NCBI GenBank assembly: GCA_002221725.1
Contig: NJFT01000012.1
Location: 186,001 to 250,000, forward strand
Length of the DNA stretch: 64,000 nt
Reading direction: 5' to 3'
DNA from: Scedosporium boydii
Taxonomy: Eukaryota; Ascomycota; Sordariomycetes; Microascales; Microascaceae
A program made the position numbers and the translations under genes. This document shows, in pieces, positions 22,152 through 33,355 of the stretch. The notes beneath the pieces were generated by a model. The model was not told the DNA's origin. It searched no databases and worked only from the letters and a program-made list of their open reading frames with translations. Within the stretch, counting starts at the first letter, position 1. Each line of letters begins with the position of its first letter.

Positions 22152-23389
22152 TTACTCATCCTGCAGTTCCGCTCTCGCAGTAGTCCAGTCCCGAAAGCTC
22201 TGCAAATCATCGACATTAACGATGTCGACCCCTTCATCCGACAAGACCTTCCAGACCCGCTCTCTAACACTCAAAGCCCACGCCGGCGCCCCCCAGTACC
22301 TAGCCTTGAGGCCGCGGGCATGGGCTTCCCTGACGCTCCTCCTCAACCTCTCGATCTGACCCTGGGTTAGGAACCCGGTTAGGGAAATGCCCAAGTGCTC
22401 GGTAAAGGAGACGCTCGCGTAATAAGAATTGGTGGCGTCGTATTCGGAATCCTCGAGGGCATTCAAGGGCGCGTCGAAAAAGGAGTCGCGGAATGTCGAG
22501 TTCGACCTCAGGGTCGAGAAGTCTGTGTTACCAGTCCCAACAACGGTAATGGGGCGATAGACGACCTTGCCGTCGGTCACATGGGTAAGCCAGCCTCGTT
22601 CTCGTAGAGGCTGAAGCTGGGCCTGGACGATCGGCCATGTATCCCGGCTCTCGCTCTTTAGGTCAATGACGAGGGCGAGGGTCTGATTGGGGGCCGTCTC
22701 GTAGACTCCGTTGTTCGTCCAGCCGCGCTCGAGGGAGTACGAGTTCCTTTGTTCTAGAAGCTTGACAAGAGGCTCCACGTAGAGGCTGGTGAAAGTAACT
22801 CCTCTCCTAAGGTCTGACCACTCATGGGCGATCCACAAATCGCCCTCCACTAGCCAAACATCAGCCTCGATGCCGATGCAGCCCGTCTTCAATGCAGAAA
22901 AGACGGGCTCCTTGCGCCAATAATCATTGTGCGAGTGGCAAGATATCGGATTCGGCTTTTCGATGTATGGCGAGTCCGCATATATTAACCGGGCAATGAA
23001 GGTTGGAATGCCCACGACTGAAAAGAGAAGTCTGAATAAGAAGCGTGAGTAGGCGCCGAGAGAAAACGACAAGAAGAAAGAAGAAACCGCAGTGTCACTT
23101 ACACGCTGAAGATGAGCAAAACTCCGCAGAGGACGGTGCCACGACCTACGCGGCGCCCGTAGATAATGAGGACATCATCATCTTCCTCGTAGAATTCGGA
23201 TTTCACTTTTTCCAATTCATCGGATTCGAATGAGCCCCTCGTCTTCGATTCCCCAGCGTCAGACGGAAACCCGCGCAGCAACGACCGGCCGCTTTCTAGT
23301 TTAGATGCTTGAGCACAACTGTCGTCATATACGGTGGACTCGAACGAACTTCTTTGAGAGAGTGTGCCCTGGTGATGGTGAAGCTCCAT
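22152..23389 (-). CDS. AIM6: AIM6-like membrane-anchored PLC-type phosphodiesterase
   Basis: Homologue of yeast Aim6 (altered inheritance of mitochondria 6), a PLC-like/glycerophosphodiester phosphodiesterase-fold protein whose substrate is not established. Exon 1 is 23103-23389, the intron is 23032-23102 (donor GTAAGT, acceptor TTCAG), and exon 2 is 22152-23031; 388 aa. The join falls inside a hydrophobic segment (GVLLIFSVLLFSVVGIPTFI, about residues 89-108), which becomes a single N-terminal membrane anchor only when spliced this way, supporting the model. After it come family motifs CHSHNDYWRKEPVFSAL, GIEADVWL and LALVIDLKSE, and near the end DEGVDIVNVDDL, all positions expected for the TIM-barrel active site (His, Asn-Asp, Glu-Asp). 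The N-terminal 80 residues are acidic and probably cytosolic. It is divergent from DUG3 across about 2 kb. Confidence 0.87.
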
Positions 23390-25380
23390 TTTAAGGGAGC
23401 TCAGAGCAGAAGAATAAAATAATAAAAAAAAATAAAAAGAAGGGCAGAGAGTGCGCTACTGCTACTCTTATACGATGGGACGTTTCCGAGAACTGGGAGA
23501 TGGAAGGCTTAGAGAAGTTGTTGTATTTTTCACTTACGAACTCGTGGTCACCAGCAGCGAGGTACGTTCCGAGGAGAATAGGTCATGGGACTTACACCCT
23601 CTTCACAGGACGACGGGGACTGCACGAAAGGGGGGGGGGAAGGGGGAGATGGAGATGGTTTCAAAAAGCAGGCGGGATAAGCGAGGGACACAAGGAGGGA
23701 CAGGGAACTTATACACGACGGCGAGACGACGATCTAGACTGGCAAAACTTCCCCGAAAATAGCATATCGTGGGGCCCGCACCATCTCCGACAAGTCGATC
23801 GGTTATCGTCTACCGGGCATGGGGAAAGACGGTAAGATGGTAAGACGAGCCAGCCAGCGGCGATGCAAAGGCACCACGAGGTCGCGAAAACTATCCCGTT
23901 AGGCTAGACGATATTACTTCGTACAAGCTTCTTCTTCTGCTAGGGACCAGTGATTTATGGCTAATAACTCACCCGCCGTACAAGGTACTCGCAGATCAAG
24001 ATCTGTCACTCAACCTTGATCAAATGCTTAAAAGCGAATGTGATTGAGGCTTTTCCAATAAATTGGCGTTGTCGCCACACGTGCGCCAATGGTGCGGGAG
24101 GATTCCCTGCTGGAGGGCTGGAGAACTGGCGGGCTGGCGGGCTGGCGGACGGGGGAAAGCAATCAATTGATCGTCAATGGTTGAGCATTAAATCCAGAAA
24201 TTGCTTGGGGGCAATGCGAAAGGCTGTTCGCCAGCTAATCGAGCCACATGGGGGCCTCTAGCCACAACTCACCGACAAGTTTTGTTGGACTTGGATTGAT
24301 CAATCATTGATGACTCTTCCGACTGCGCTACAAAGTACTTCGTATCCTTCAAGCCTACGAAGCAAGATCAATATTGATTGCACCCCAGGGTATGGAGTAC
24401 TTCAAAGCGGGCGAAGGAAATGTCTCAGATAGGACAGTTTGAAAGCGACTGGCTGTCCGAAATCTACAACTGTCGCAGATACCGAGGCTTCAATGCAATC
24501 CGTTTAACACATTTGATGTTGATAGAGATTGATCCTTTGCGCATATTCAAGGTGGACTGGATCTGGATCAGGCGTTTCTCCTCCTCGGCCTTGCCAATGG
24601 TCATCTAATGTTCACACCGAGGGATCAATTGATCGATTGATTTCTCCTTGGCGCTGGACCCTTAAAAACAGACCCCTGTGCTGGCTTCTCTTCTCTTGAT
24701 GTCACCGCTCCGTGGTGATGGGAAGCAGTTCTAGCGTACCTTTGGGGTTTAGCGACACTAAATTAGTGCCCTTCGAAGATCATCGGTATTAAACTCCTTC
24801 GTACTTGTACTACTTGTATACAATGCGTCACTTGTGTGGTGTGGTGACTGGTACCCCCTCGTCTTTGTCTGGTCTGCGTCACCGCCACTGCCCTGTGCCC
24901 TGTCCTGACCATCTGCCCCCAGCTGTCTCAAGATCAAGGTTTGATTTGCCTTCTTCCGTGATTGGGTCCTGCGATTGCACCATCTGCCTGGAATTGCCAC
25001 TGCAGCTGGTCTCTTTTAACCTCACGCCTCCCAAACGCCCAAAAAAACCCTCGTGCACCTTAAGTCCTATTGGCAGCCTCGTTGTTAGCTACTTCGTACT
25101 GCACCTCCCAGATGTGATTCATTCCGCCTCGTTGGGCGTCACCTGAAATGTGGCACAAGTCCCCCAAAACCAAAAGCAACAACGCCAGGGAGAAACACTC
25201 AACAAGGATCCTGAGCTGGACTCCCATCCCCGTCATTGGCCTGCGCGCCCACCTCCTTTCGTGAAGCCCTGCCGATCGCGTGACCGACTTTAAGCTACGC
25301 ATCTCGGCCTCTTTAATACCGTCTCTTCCGTCTCTCGCCCACTCCATGACCGACTTGGCTACCAACCTGCAGCCATCGCC
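23390..25380. promoter_or_regulatory. Divergent intergenic region between AIM6 and DUG3
   Basis: 2.0 kb with no supported gene. It contains three TACTTCGTA motifs (23915, 24336, 25090), two TCAATTGA palindromes (24163, 24625) with flanking TTGATC copies, and an 8-bp GC-rich tandem (CTGGCGGG, three copies) near 24126-24149. The segment at 23620-23640 has a G-run. Confidence 0.55.
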
Positions 25381-26890
25381 ATGTGCCGTTTTTTAGTACG
25401 TAATACTGGACCTCAACCCACGCCCACGTAGTCCGACTCTATTTCTCGTTTGGGAATCCACTTTGAAGACTGAAGACTACTAACACAGGTTCTCTCCTCA
25501 CCGCAGGTTTACAAGGGGAGCGACGAGATCCTCCTCTCCAAGCTGATCCTCGACCCGAGCCACTCTATCCTCAAGCAGTCATTCGACTCGCGCCTGCGCC
25601 TGGTAAATCGCCTCTCTTCTAATTCTGAGCCTGCCTTCCGCACCTCTGGCCTCGCCTGCCGGGGCTCGCATTTGCCCTCGTGACAACCACCAGCTAACCG
25701 TTTTGTCGTTTGTAGGACACTCGGCGTGGCCAGAACAACGCCGATGGTTTCGGAATAGGCTTCTATACCGATCCTAAGCTCGGCGCCGCTCCGTGCCTCT
25801 TCACCTCTACCATCCCCGCCTGGAACTGCACCAACCTCCACCGCATCGCCTCGAAGACAGCTTCCCGCCTCATCTTCGCCCATGTCCGCGCCACCACCGA
25901 GGGCACCCTAAGCGAGGATAACTGTCACCCCTTCTACCATGCTTCCCTCATGTGGATGCACAACGGCGGCCTCGGCGGCTGGAAACATATCAAGCGCCGC
26001 TTGGGCCAACGCCTCGCCGACAAGTGGTACCTCGGCGTTGTCGGAGGTACCGACAGCGAGTGGGCGTTTGCGCTTTTCCTTGATACCCTAGAGCGGATGG
26101 GCCACGATCCCAGCTCGAAATCCGAACATGGCTTCGGCCCAACCGTGCTCAGGAAGGCCATGCTCAAGACGATTGAGATCATCAACGAGCTCACTGACTC
26201 CATCCCTCGTGACGTCATTGACGGCGAGAATGTCGACACAAGAAGCCTCCTGAACTTTGCCGTCACCGACGGCCACAGCGTCATTTGCACGCGCTACATC
26301 AGCAGCTCCACCGACGAAGCTGCCAGCTTGTATTATTCATCTGGCACGCAGTGGGAGGAAAAGCCTTCGGTAGTTCCTGCCTCCGGGCAGAATTTCTACA
26401 TGGAGCGCCGTGACAAGGGCGCCGACATTGTGCTTGTCGCCAGCGAGCCCTTGACTTTTGAAAGAGGTAGGTCATCACACCCTTTAACTCTTGCCCTTGT
26501 TTTCTCCAGGCCATGGTGCTCGTGTTGCTAACGCTGGAATTCTCAGAGAACTGGGTCAATGTGCCGACAAACTCGATCCTGACGATCCATAAGCAAACCG
26601 TCATGGTTCATCCCATCATCGACAATTACTACAGCCGTAGCCCCAACCACTTCCGATCCAGCGCCTTCGTTCAGACCAAGGGCCTCATCGCGAACGAGAA
26701 GGCTTCCACTAGGGGACCGATCTGCCCTATCCCCGATTTGCAAAATGGCCATGCAAAGAAACCTATGGGCATAACACTGCCGCTCAGAGATGGGGCCAAC
26801 GGCTCTCCCCCCGAGAGACTGTTGTCCCCACTCTCCCCTGGTCGGGGGTTTAGAGTGAATGGTCGATTAGCCTCGATGGAGCATTCTTAA
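25381..26890 (+). CDS. DUG3: Dug3, class II glutamine-amidotransferase subunit of the glutathione-degrading DUG complex
   Basis: Dug2/Dug3 hydrolyse the gamma-glutamyl bond of cytosolic glutathione; Dug1 then splits Cys-Gly. Four exons: 25381-25395 (15 nt), 25507-25602, 25716-26466 and 26547-26890; 401 aa. The tiny first exon encodes MCRFL, placing the catalytic N-terminal cysteine at position 2 after Met removal, exactly as in the family; exon 2 continues VYKGSDEILLSKLIL. Ntn-hydrolase motifs: QSFDSRLRLD, NADGFGIGFY, IFAHVRATTEG, NCHPF and WMHNGGLGGW (oxyanion Asn-Gly). Splice joins keep frame: CTG|GTAAAT to GTAG|GAC, and GAG split across GTAGGT...CTCAG. The C-terminal 60 residues (after SSAFVQTKGL) are Pro/Gly-rich and not diagnostic. 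A gene caller that misses exon 1 would lose the nucleophile. Confidence 0.93.
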
Positions 26891-27454
26891 CATGAACAAG
26901 GCAAAATATTGCGGTTAGCCGTCCATTTTGTCAAATTTCGACAGGCGGCTGGTCTATCTCGGTATATCGGGCCAGTCCGTACAAAGGTATACAGGTGATA
27001 TTATCCACAATCCGCCCATTTTCCTCGGCCCAACCTTGTTGGGGTTACACCTTGTTTATGGGGCTAGAGGGCTAAAATCCCGAAAAAAAAGAAGAAAAAA
27101 AAATAATGAAATGAGACTGGAGATACGGTACAGGTGTTTAATTCTTACATGATTGTGTTTCTTTCCTTGTTCATCTATGGTTCATGCGGTCAACAAAGTT
27201 GCGACATTGTTAAAAAGACAAAAAACATGGGTTGTGGCGTGGCGTTTACAAAGACGGGGACAGAGTATTTAAAGCATGCGAATGATATCTTGATAGAGAA
27301 AAATAAAGATCGTGTCTTCGTATACGTGTAATCATACAAATAAATGCTTCATAAGAGAGGTATTTGCGTCCGATCTCTAAAAACGGTAGAGAAAGGGGGT
27401 AAAAATGAGAATAATCCAGAAAAAAAAGAAAGAAAGAAATGTAGATGTGAATCT
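26891..27454. other. Convergent 3' intergenic region between DUG3 and the cystinosin homologue
   Basis: 564 bp holding two 3' ends; A-rich on the + strand at 27080-27130 and 27415-27435. No gene or RNA recognised. Confidence 0.55.
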
Positions 27455-28345
27455 CTAATTTATCCTCTGCTCCTCAACATCCCTCCGCCTCAGCAACGGC
27501 TCCTCCTCCCCGCTAACCTCCTCCTCACCCTCGGTAGCGGTCTTCTCCGACCTCCCCTCACGATAGAGCACGTAATGCTGCAATATAAACACGGCGTCGT
27601 ACGCGAGCGAGACGTTGCCCAGGGCGAACTTGACGGGGTTCCCCGTGATGCCGGACCAGTCGCGCTGGAGGTACGAGTCGACTCCCTGCTGGGCGATGGA
27701 GAGCACGCCGCCCGTGAGGTCGAGGAGGATCTGCCAGATGGACCAGCCGCGGGTGGATTGGTTGCGGAGGTTGGCGAGGACCTGCGGGGTGTATTTGACG
27801 AGGGTGACGAGGAGCTTGACGTAGGAGATGGTGTAGATGACGTCGAGGGCGCACCAGTCCGTAGCGGGGTCGAAGTCCGGCTTCGCCGCCGAGGAGAGCA
27901 CGACGACGGAGACGGCTAGGACGGCGAGCGCGCAGCCCAGCGTGACAGCTATGATGGGTTGGCTCGGTCTCGCGCGGGCGCCGTCTTTTCGAAACGACCA
28001 CAGCGTAGGATGATACTGGCTCGTGGTAACGCAGCAGAGCACGAGGGCGTGCGCGGCGAAGGCGACGTCGTTGAGCTGGACGGTCGGCGTGAGGCCGTGG
28101 TGTCGGGCGGCGTATTGGGCGCGGATGAGGGGTGACCAGTAGAACGAGGCCGTCGAGACGAAGTAGGCGAGGAAGCCGAAGGTGTTGATGAAGGGGAAGT
28201 CAACGGTGGTGCCGGAGGTGGAGCGGCGGTGGTAATTTAGGAGTGGTTGAGGGTAGAAGGAGAGGGACCAGGCGGCGGTGTAGACCCAGCCGAAGAGGGC
28301 GGAGAGGAGGGTGAGGCAGGAGACGAAGGAGGATGTCTCCGCCAT
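27455..28345 (-). CDS. Cystinosin-type vacuolar cystine transporter (PQ-loop family)
   Basis: Single-exon 296 aa membrane protein from ATG 28345. Cystinosins export cystine from the lysosome/vacuole with protons. The length is shorter than human cystinosin because the large luminal N-terminal domain is absent, as is usual in fungi. Both PQ-loop motifs are present: SFYPQPLLNYHRRSTSG near residues 29-45 and KYTPQVLANLRNQSTRGWS near 184-202. Additional cystinosin-type marks are VDFPFINTFGFLAY, ILLDLTGGVLS and a helix ending GNPVKFALGNVSLAYDAVF. About seven TM helices are visible. The C-terminal tail is acidic and ends EEEPLLRRRDVEEQRIN; EEEPLL resembles an acidic dileucine vacuolar sorting signal (inference). 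It is convergent with DUG3, another enzyme of thiol salvage. Confidence 0.88.
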   Translation of the reverse strand: MAETSSFVSCLTLLSALFGWVYTAAWSLSFYPQPLLNYHRRSTSGTTVDFPFINTFGFLAYFVSTASFYWSPLIRAQYAARHHGLTPTVQLNDVAFAAHALVLCCVTTSQYHPTLWSFRKDGARARPSQPIIAVTLGCALAVLAVSVVVLSSAAKPDFDPATDWCALDVIYTISYVKLLVTLVKYTPQVLANLRNQSTRGWSIWQILLDLTGGVLSIAQQGVDSYLQRDWSGITGNPVKFALGNVSLAYDAVFILQHYVLYREGRSEKTATEGEEEVSGEEEPLLRRRDVEEQRIN

Positions 28346-30953
28346 CTTTGGTGTTAGTTTTCGAGGTGGAGATTCGGTTCAGGGGAGGGAAGGGTTCGGA
28401 GATATATTGATATAGCTATTAGGCCTGACGCCAAAAGAGCAACGGCGGTCCGAGGTTGAGTAGGCGCATTGGTAGAAATCTTGAGGTGCTCCGTCTCTGT
28501 CGTTTCCTTTCGCTGCGGGCACGACACTTTTCTTTTAATGGCCGTTGCGTCTCTTTTAGCTCTTTCCCCGCCGTTGCGCGATTGAGGCAGGTCCTCGCGA
28601 CTTAGCACAGGGGTACCTCGTACTGCGTGGGAGGGACTAAAAAACTGGGGTCCTTGAAGATTTGAGACTGTGAGAGGATGGAATTCAAGACCTTGGCGCT
28701 CATCGTGGGATGTGACTAACTCCCTTGGTCATAGGCCCCCCACAAAGAACCTCTTGACGGACCCAAGTTGACTGGGCTGTGTCACGTTTGATGGTGTTTG
28801 ATGTCACCTGCACCAAGTAATTAATCCGGATTTGGTGTGTTGTCTGAGATGAGCAGCGCCCTATGAGTTGTCACGGAGGGCAGAAATCAACACCACAGCA
28901 GCTCCCCTTCATGCTGGCAGCCATCTTCCGTACGAAGCATGCCATTAGCAGGAGATTTGGAGAGGTTTTATGTCTTTCCTCTTCGGAAGATCACTTGATC
29001 TCGAGTTATCGCAATATAGCACCTGTAAATCTAGAACTTTTCAGATTTCTGTGAGGGTTTGAGTCATTTCTGAACTGGGTTAAGGGAGACGTCAAATTGA
29101 AAACGAGGCGTTGAGGATGCCCGAGCACGTCATCGATTTATGGGTTCAGCGTTCGGAGAAAATCGAGATTTGCATTTGTAGTGTACCTGTGAGTACTTGT
29201 ACCAGGTACAGGACACTTTTGCTGTCGCTGCTTGGTCTGGAAACCTGGATCAATGATTAGAAATCAGTTTAATATTTGAGCTAAACTAATTCTCTGATTG
29301 TAAACGTTATTCTTGGTGCTAGCGATTAGTACGGAGCTCCACTATGGGGATCCCGGTAGAATTATAAGTACTCGGTGCGAGGAGCGAGATTTTCTGTATG
29401 TAAAATGTTCGAAATCTTGGTTCGGAATGCGCTGATGATCTGTACTGCTACTATTATCATGCAGGTGCGGTCAAAGGGCACCGAAGCCCAGGGCAGGGTA
29501 CTCCTCACCGTACGAAGTGCGAAGTGAGCCTGGGACGAACTGGGGATCGTGACCATTTTAAGCCACTTCATTCCGAATCCTTGTGGGTGGGAGTTCTGTA
29601 ATTCTAACGTGTACAAATAGCCAAGTACTTCGCAGTGGCAGCTAGTCTAATATTTGGTTCGTGATGCAAGGCAACAGAAGGTGAGATGTCTCGTCTGCGC
29701 GTGGGAATGGATCATCAATGAATTACCGCTTCAGCCCATCGTTGATGCGAGAAAACTATCAATTCTAACAATGCAGTGTATATTATCTTTCAACTTCTAT
29801 CTAATAGTGCATTACACCTATTTCCAAAACAATCAACACGACCACGGCTCGTCCGAACCAGCGCCACTTTTCCGAGACACCGCAACCCAAGTGTGCACCG
29901 CTCCCGCTCCAGTCTCCCAATTCGACTGGGCATCCAAAGCATCAAGTACACGCCGTACCAGCAACTGGCCCCCGCAATGCCATATAAAAAGCTCCCTTCC
30001 CCTTGCCAAAGAAAAGAAAGGAAAAAGTCGACGACAGATGAGCAAAATCAGACGATGCCAACCCCCCACGATAACCACAGAAGCAACGAGAAAGGACGAA
30101 AATCGACAGGCTCGCAAGACGCTAACGAATCCAAGAAGAGGGGAGAAGATGGGAATACAACAAGCCAAAACAGAAACAGAAACACATGGCTAAGGCAAGA
30201 GGAGGCCAGACAAGCACAGTTAGTTAAAAATCCATGTAGTAGTAATAATGCCGCTTCCTATCTTTTTTTTGCTCGCAACGCCCTTCCTGTATGGTTTCAT
30301 GCCGTGAATATTAGACGCAAAACAACAAAATGTGAATGAGACTGGGCCATGGAATAAAGGAAGAAAACAGAACAAGAAAAGAAAGAGAGAAAAAAAGGAA
30401 AAAAAGAAAAAAAGAAAAGAAGAAAAAAAAAAGAAAAAAACGAGGCTCTAGTCTCTAATCTCTAGTCTATCAAATAGAGGAGACGTGCGCAATGGGAATC
30501 TTTCAAACAAGAAAACAAGACCTGGACAGAATAAAGGTGGCTCGATGCCTACCTAGGCTGGGCCGTAGTAGCCGGGGTTAGCCGGCACGCGACACCGGCC
30601 CGTTTCTCAGCGTTAGCCCAAAATGCGGGCAACGCAATTGGAGGGACTTGATGTAACGAGCTTAATTAATGCCGTCGTTCGATGCCGGAAAGGTCAAAGA
30701 CAATGCAGAGGAACAACGAAGGAAACCTTGGCGGAATCCGCAGTGGTTCGCTCCTGGCTTCATCTCGCCCCATAAATCCGACATCGCCGACCGCAAAACG
30801 TCCCGTCCGCCCGTCCACCCGATAACCAGCCGAGGGGGATGATCCCTAAAAAAGGGTCAAGGGGTTTATTTTCCTCCTTTCATTCTTTTCTTAGTGTTTA
30901 TTTCTCCCCCCTTTACCATCCCAAACTTTTTTTACGGAATGGATTTTCTTTTT
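28346..30953. other. Long intergenic region: cystinosin promoter and AGC1 3' flank
   Basis: 2.6 kb with no supported gene. An open frame at 29654-30193 (+) starts from GTG and turns into Lys/Arg/Thr low complexity; the opposite frame 29833-30168 has no motif. A purine tract occupies 30353-30450 (separate entry). Confidence 0.5.
30353..30450 (+). repeat. About 100-nt polypurine (A/G) tract
   Basis: Almost uninterrupted A/G with irregular GAAAA units, interrupted only by a few C. On the AGC1 sense (minus) strand this is a polypyrimidine stretch roughly 500-600 nt past the stop, within or beyond its 3' UTR. It could form triplex DNA or simply be a low-complexity slip product. Confidence 0.65.
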
Positions 30954-33355
30954 TTAAGAGCGACCTCCCAATGTCCTGGGCAGAGCTGTCCAGGAGCCTT
31001 GGTTGGGGAACTTGAGCTTTCCGAAATCTTCATCCAAGTCGAGAATGATCTTCAGCGCATTTCGGCTCCTGCCGAATGGTGTAGGATCGAACTTCTCCTT
31101 GAGCGTCGACGCGGCGGTGCTGATCGACTGGACCTCCTTGGCTTGTCCGGGCATGGGGAACGCGTTCTGAAGAACTTCATACGCCGCGAGAGTGAAACCG
31201 AACTGAGGAGACGATCGGAGGATACGAGCCGGGCCACCCTTGAAGAAGGCCTTGAAACCTTCTTCCTTTAGGATGGTCGAGGCGGCGTGACGCAGACCGT
31301 GGTAATGGCTTTCGCCCTTACGAGCCTCGACCTGGAGTCGAGTCTTGATGACGTCGCACGGTGTCGTCAAGTACGCCGCAGGCATACCGGCAATTGCGCC
31401 AGATGTGAGGAGTTCGAGAACGCCAAGCTTCTTGGTCGGGGACTCGCCGAAGAGATCCTTCTTCAAGTGGTTGTATGCGGGGAAGTAGATGGCCGAAAAA
31501 GGCACATCTCGGAGCAGACAGGCCGACGCACCCTTGTAGAGCCCCTTAAGCCCCAGGTTCTTAACGATCCACATGGCGGATCGCTTGGGTGGGCCATCGA
31601 CGGCCTTGGACATCTCTCCTTGGACTTGAAGGCGAATCTTGACAATCTCGAGGGGGTTGGTGAAAACCTGTGAAGAAAGGCGGGGCATGTCAGCTTGTTT
31701 GATAATGCGGTAAGTGCGATAAAATTGTCACTTGCTAATGAACCCGACCCGATTGGCAGGGTCGACCTCAGGAACGAACAGCGACCACTCCCCGAGAGAT
31801 TGGAGAAGGGGTAAAAAGAGGGCCAGGATTGGGACGTTTCCTTTCACTTACGACTTGACAGCCACCGGCGGCGCCACCAGCAATCACTTCATGCATCCAC
31901 CAGATATTACCATCGCTGCGGGTAAACCAACCTCGAACCAAGTCGTTCACGGTAAGCTTGATGGCCTTCTCGGGGGCCACGCCGACGAGCTGAGGAAGAA
32001 CACCAGAGTACAATCCTCGGACACCTTCGTTGCGGACAACCTTCTGGAAACAGTCGAGCGAGTTGTTATATAGCCGCTGTCCCGGAATGGCGCCTCGCTG
32101 GTTCTGCATACGCGTCTTTACGAGATCGATGGGATAAACCATGAAAGCACCAAAGGCACCAGCAACACTTCCCAATGCGAAACTGTAGGTCGACGACAGG
32201 ATAGAATGGAGAATCGTGCTCCTCTTAGGCTTCGGCTTATGGCTCGACTCATCCGATTCATAGTGTCGCCACGAGGGATCGAGGACCTTGGCAAAGTCGG
32301 TGAGGCCAAGCCTTCCCGAAGGCTCGCTAAGGCTGGCGAAGTGGAAGAGGATATCGGCCTCCATGGGGGTGAAGAGGGAGAAGCGGGTGATCTTGGCCGC
32401 CTGGTTAAGGAATTCAGTACGTGTGATCTTGCCGTCCGCGCTCTTGGCACACGCCTTTCGCACAATGAGCTCGACGAGATCCATCTCCTTGATCATGTTC
32501 TGGAAGGCGCGAACGTTGGCATAAGAAATCTTGCTGCCCTTGGAGATGTTGCACAGAGAGCCCAGGTTCTGGATGACGTGGTCGGAAAGCTTGTGCTTGG
32601 CAGTCTCGAGAATGATGCGCTCGAAGTGCTCGGGGTCGATGAAGCCATCGCCGTCCTTATCGAACAGCTGGAAAGCTTGGCGGATCCTCTCGCCTTGAAG
32701 ACCGCGAAGCATCTGCGAAAACTGATTGTAGTCCAATTCCTGGCGCGTCTTCTTCATACCAGTGTAGAGCTTGGCCCATTCGCAGTTCCAGTCGAAGGGG
32801 ATGCTCTCAGGGCCTTTGTTCATCTGGTAGAGCTTCTTGAAATCCGTGTAGTTGACGGATCCGGTTCGGTTGATGTCGAAGAGGCGGAAGGCAATCTCGT
32901 ATTCGGCATCGGGTTTCGAGAGGACATTCTCGAAGGCTGTCCAGTCACTCAGGGTCACCTTGCCTGTACCTCTCCGGTCGGCGACATGAAACAGGATACT
33001 ATACTGATCCCGCTTCACCTTGTGCTGTATGCGAGATGCGTCGTTAGTGCGATTCGCGACACGGGTAGGAGGAACCATCTCTCCATCTTTCCTGACATTC
33101 AATGTGATTGTCCTATCTTTAGGAGTGGGGCGACGGCGTCGCTCAAGCTACCAAAAGGCAAAAAAGGTGTTGGATACTTACGTAGTCTTCATCCACCGGC
33201 GCGACGGCGTCGATGAATTGATCGGGCCCTAGGTACAGGTCGCCCGTCTCGGGGTCCTTAATGGCATTCTTCTGGAACCGCGCCTTGGATCCAGCAGAGA
33301 GCGAGCCGGCGTCCTCAGACGCCGCCCGAAGGTCCTCAGCAGGCCTCTTAGACAT
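30954..33355 (-). CDS. AGC1: Mitochondrial aspartate/glutamate carrier with EF-hand domain (Agc1/aralar type)
   Basis: Inner-membrane carrier exchanging aspartate and glutamate, part of the malate-aspartate shuttle. Exons: 33182-33355 (ATG 33355), 31852-33024 and 30954-31667; introns of 157 and 184 bp, all phase 0; 686 aa. The N-terminal half is the EF-hand regulatory domain: [12 protein letters not shown] (about 108-119) and [12 protein letters not shown] (about 180-191). The C-terminal half has three carrier repeats with signatures [18 protein letters not shown] and PCDVIKTRL; the second intron splits repeats one and two exactly before [12 protein letters not shown]. Full-length AGC proteins, unlike yeast Agc1, keep the EF-hand extension, as seen here. 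The second EF loop has His instead of Glu/Asp at position 12, which may weaken calcium binding. The last 60 residues (after [11 protein letters not shown]) are unique to AGCs. Confidence 0.94.

Noticed and set aside
29654..30193. 179-codon + strand ORF between cystinosin and AGC1 genes
   Set aside because: Starts at GTG, low-complexity Lys/Arg/Thr second half, no motif; sits in the AGC1 3' flank.
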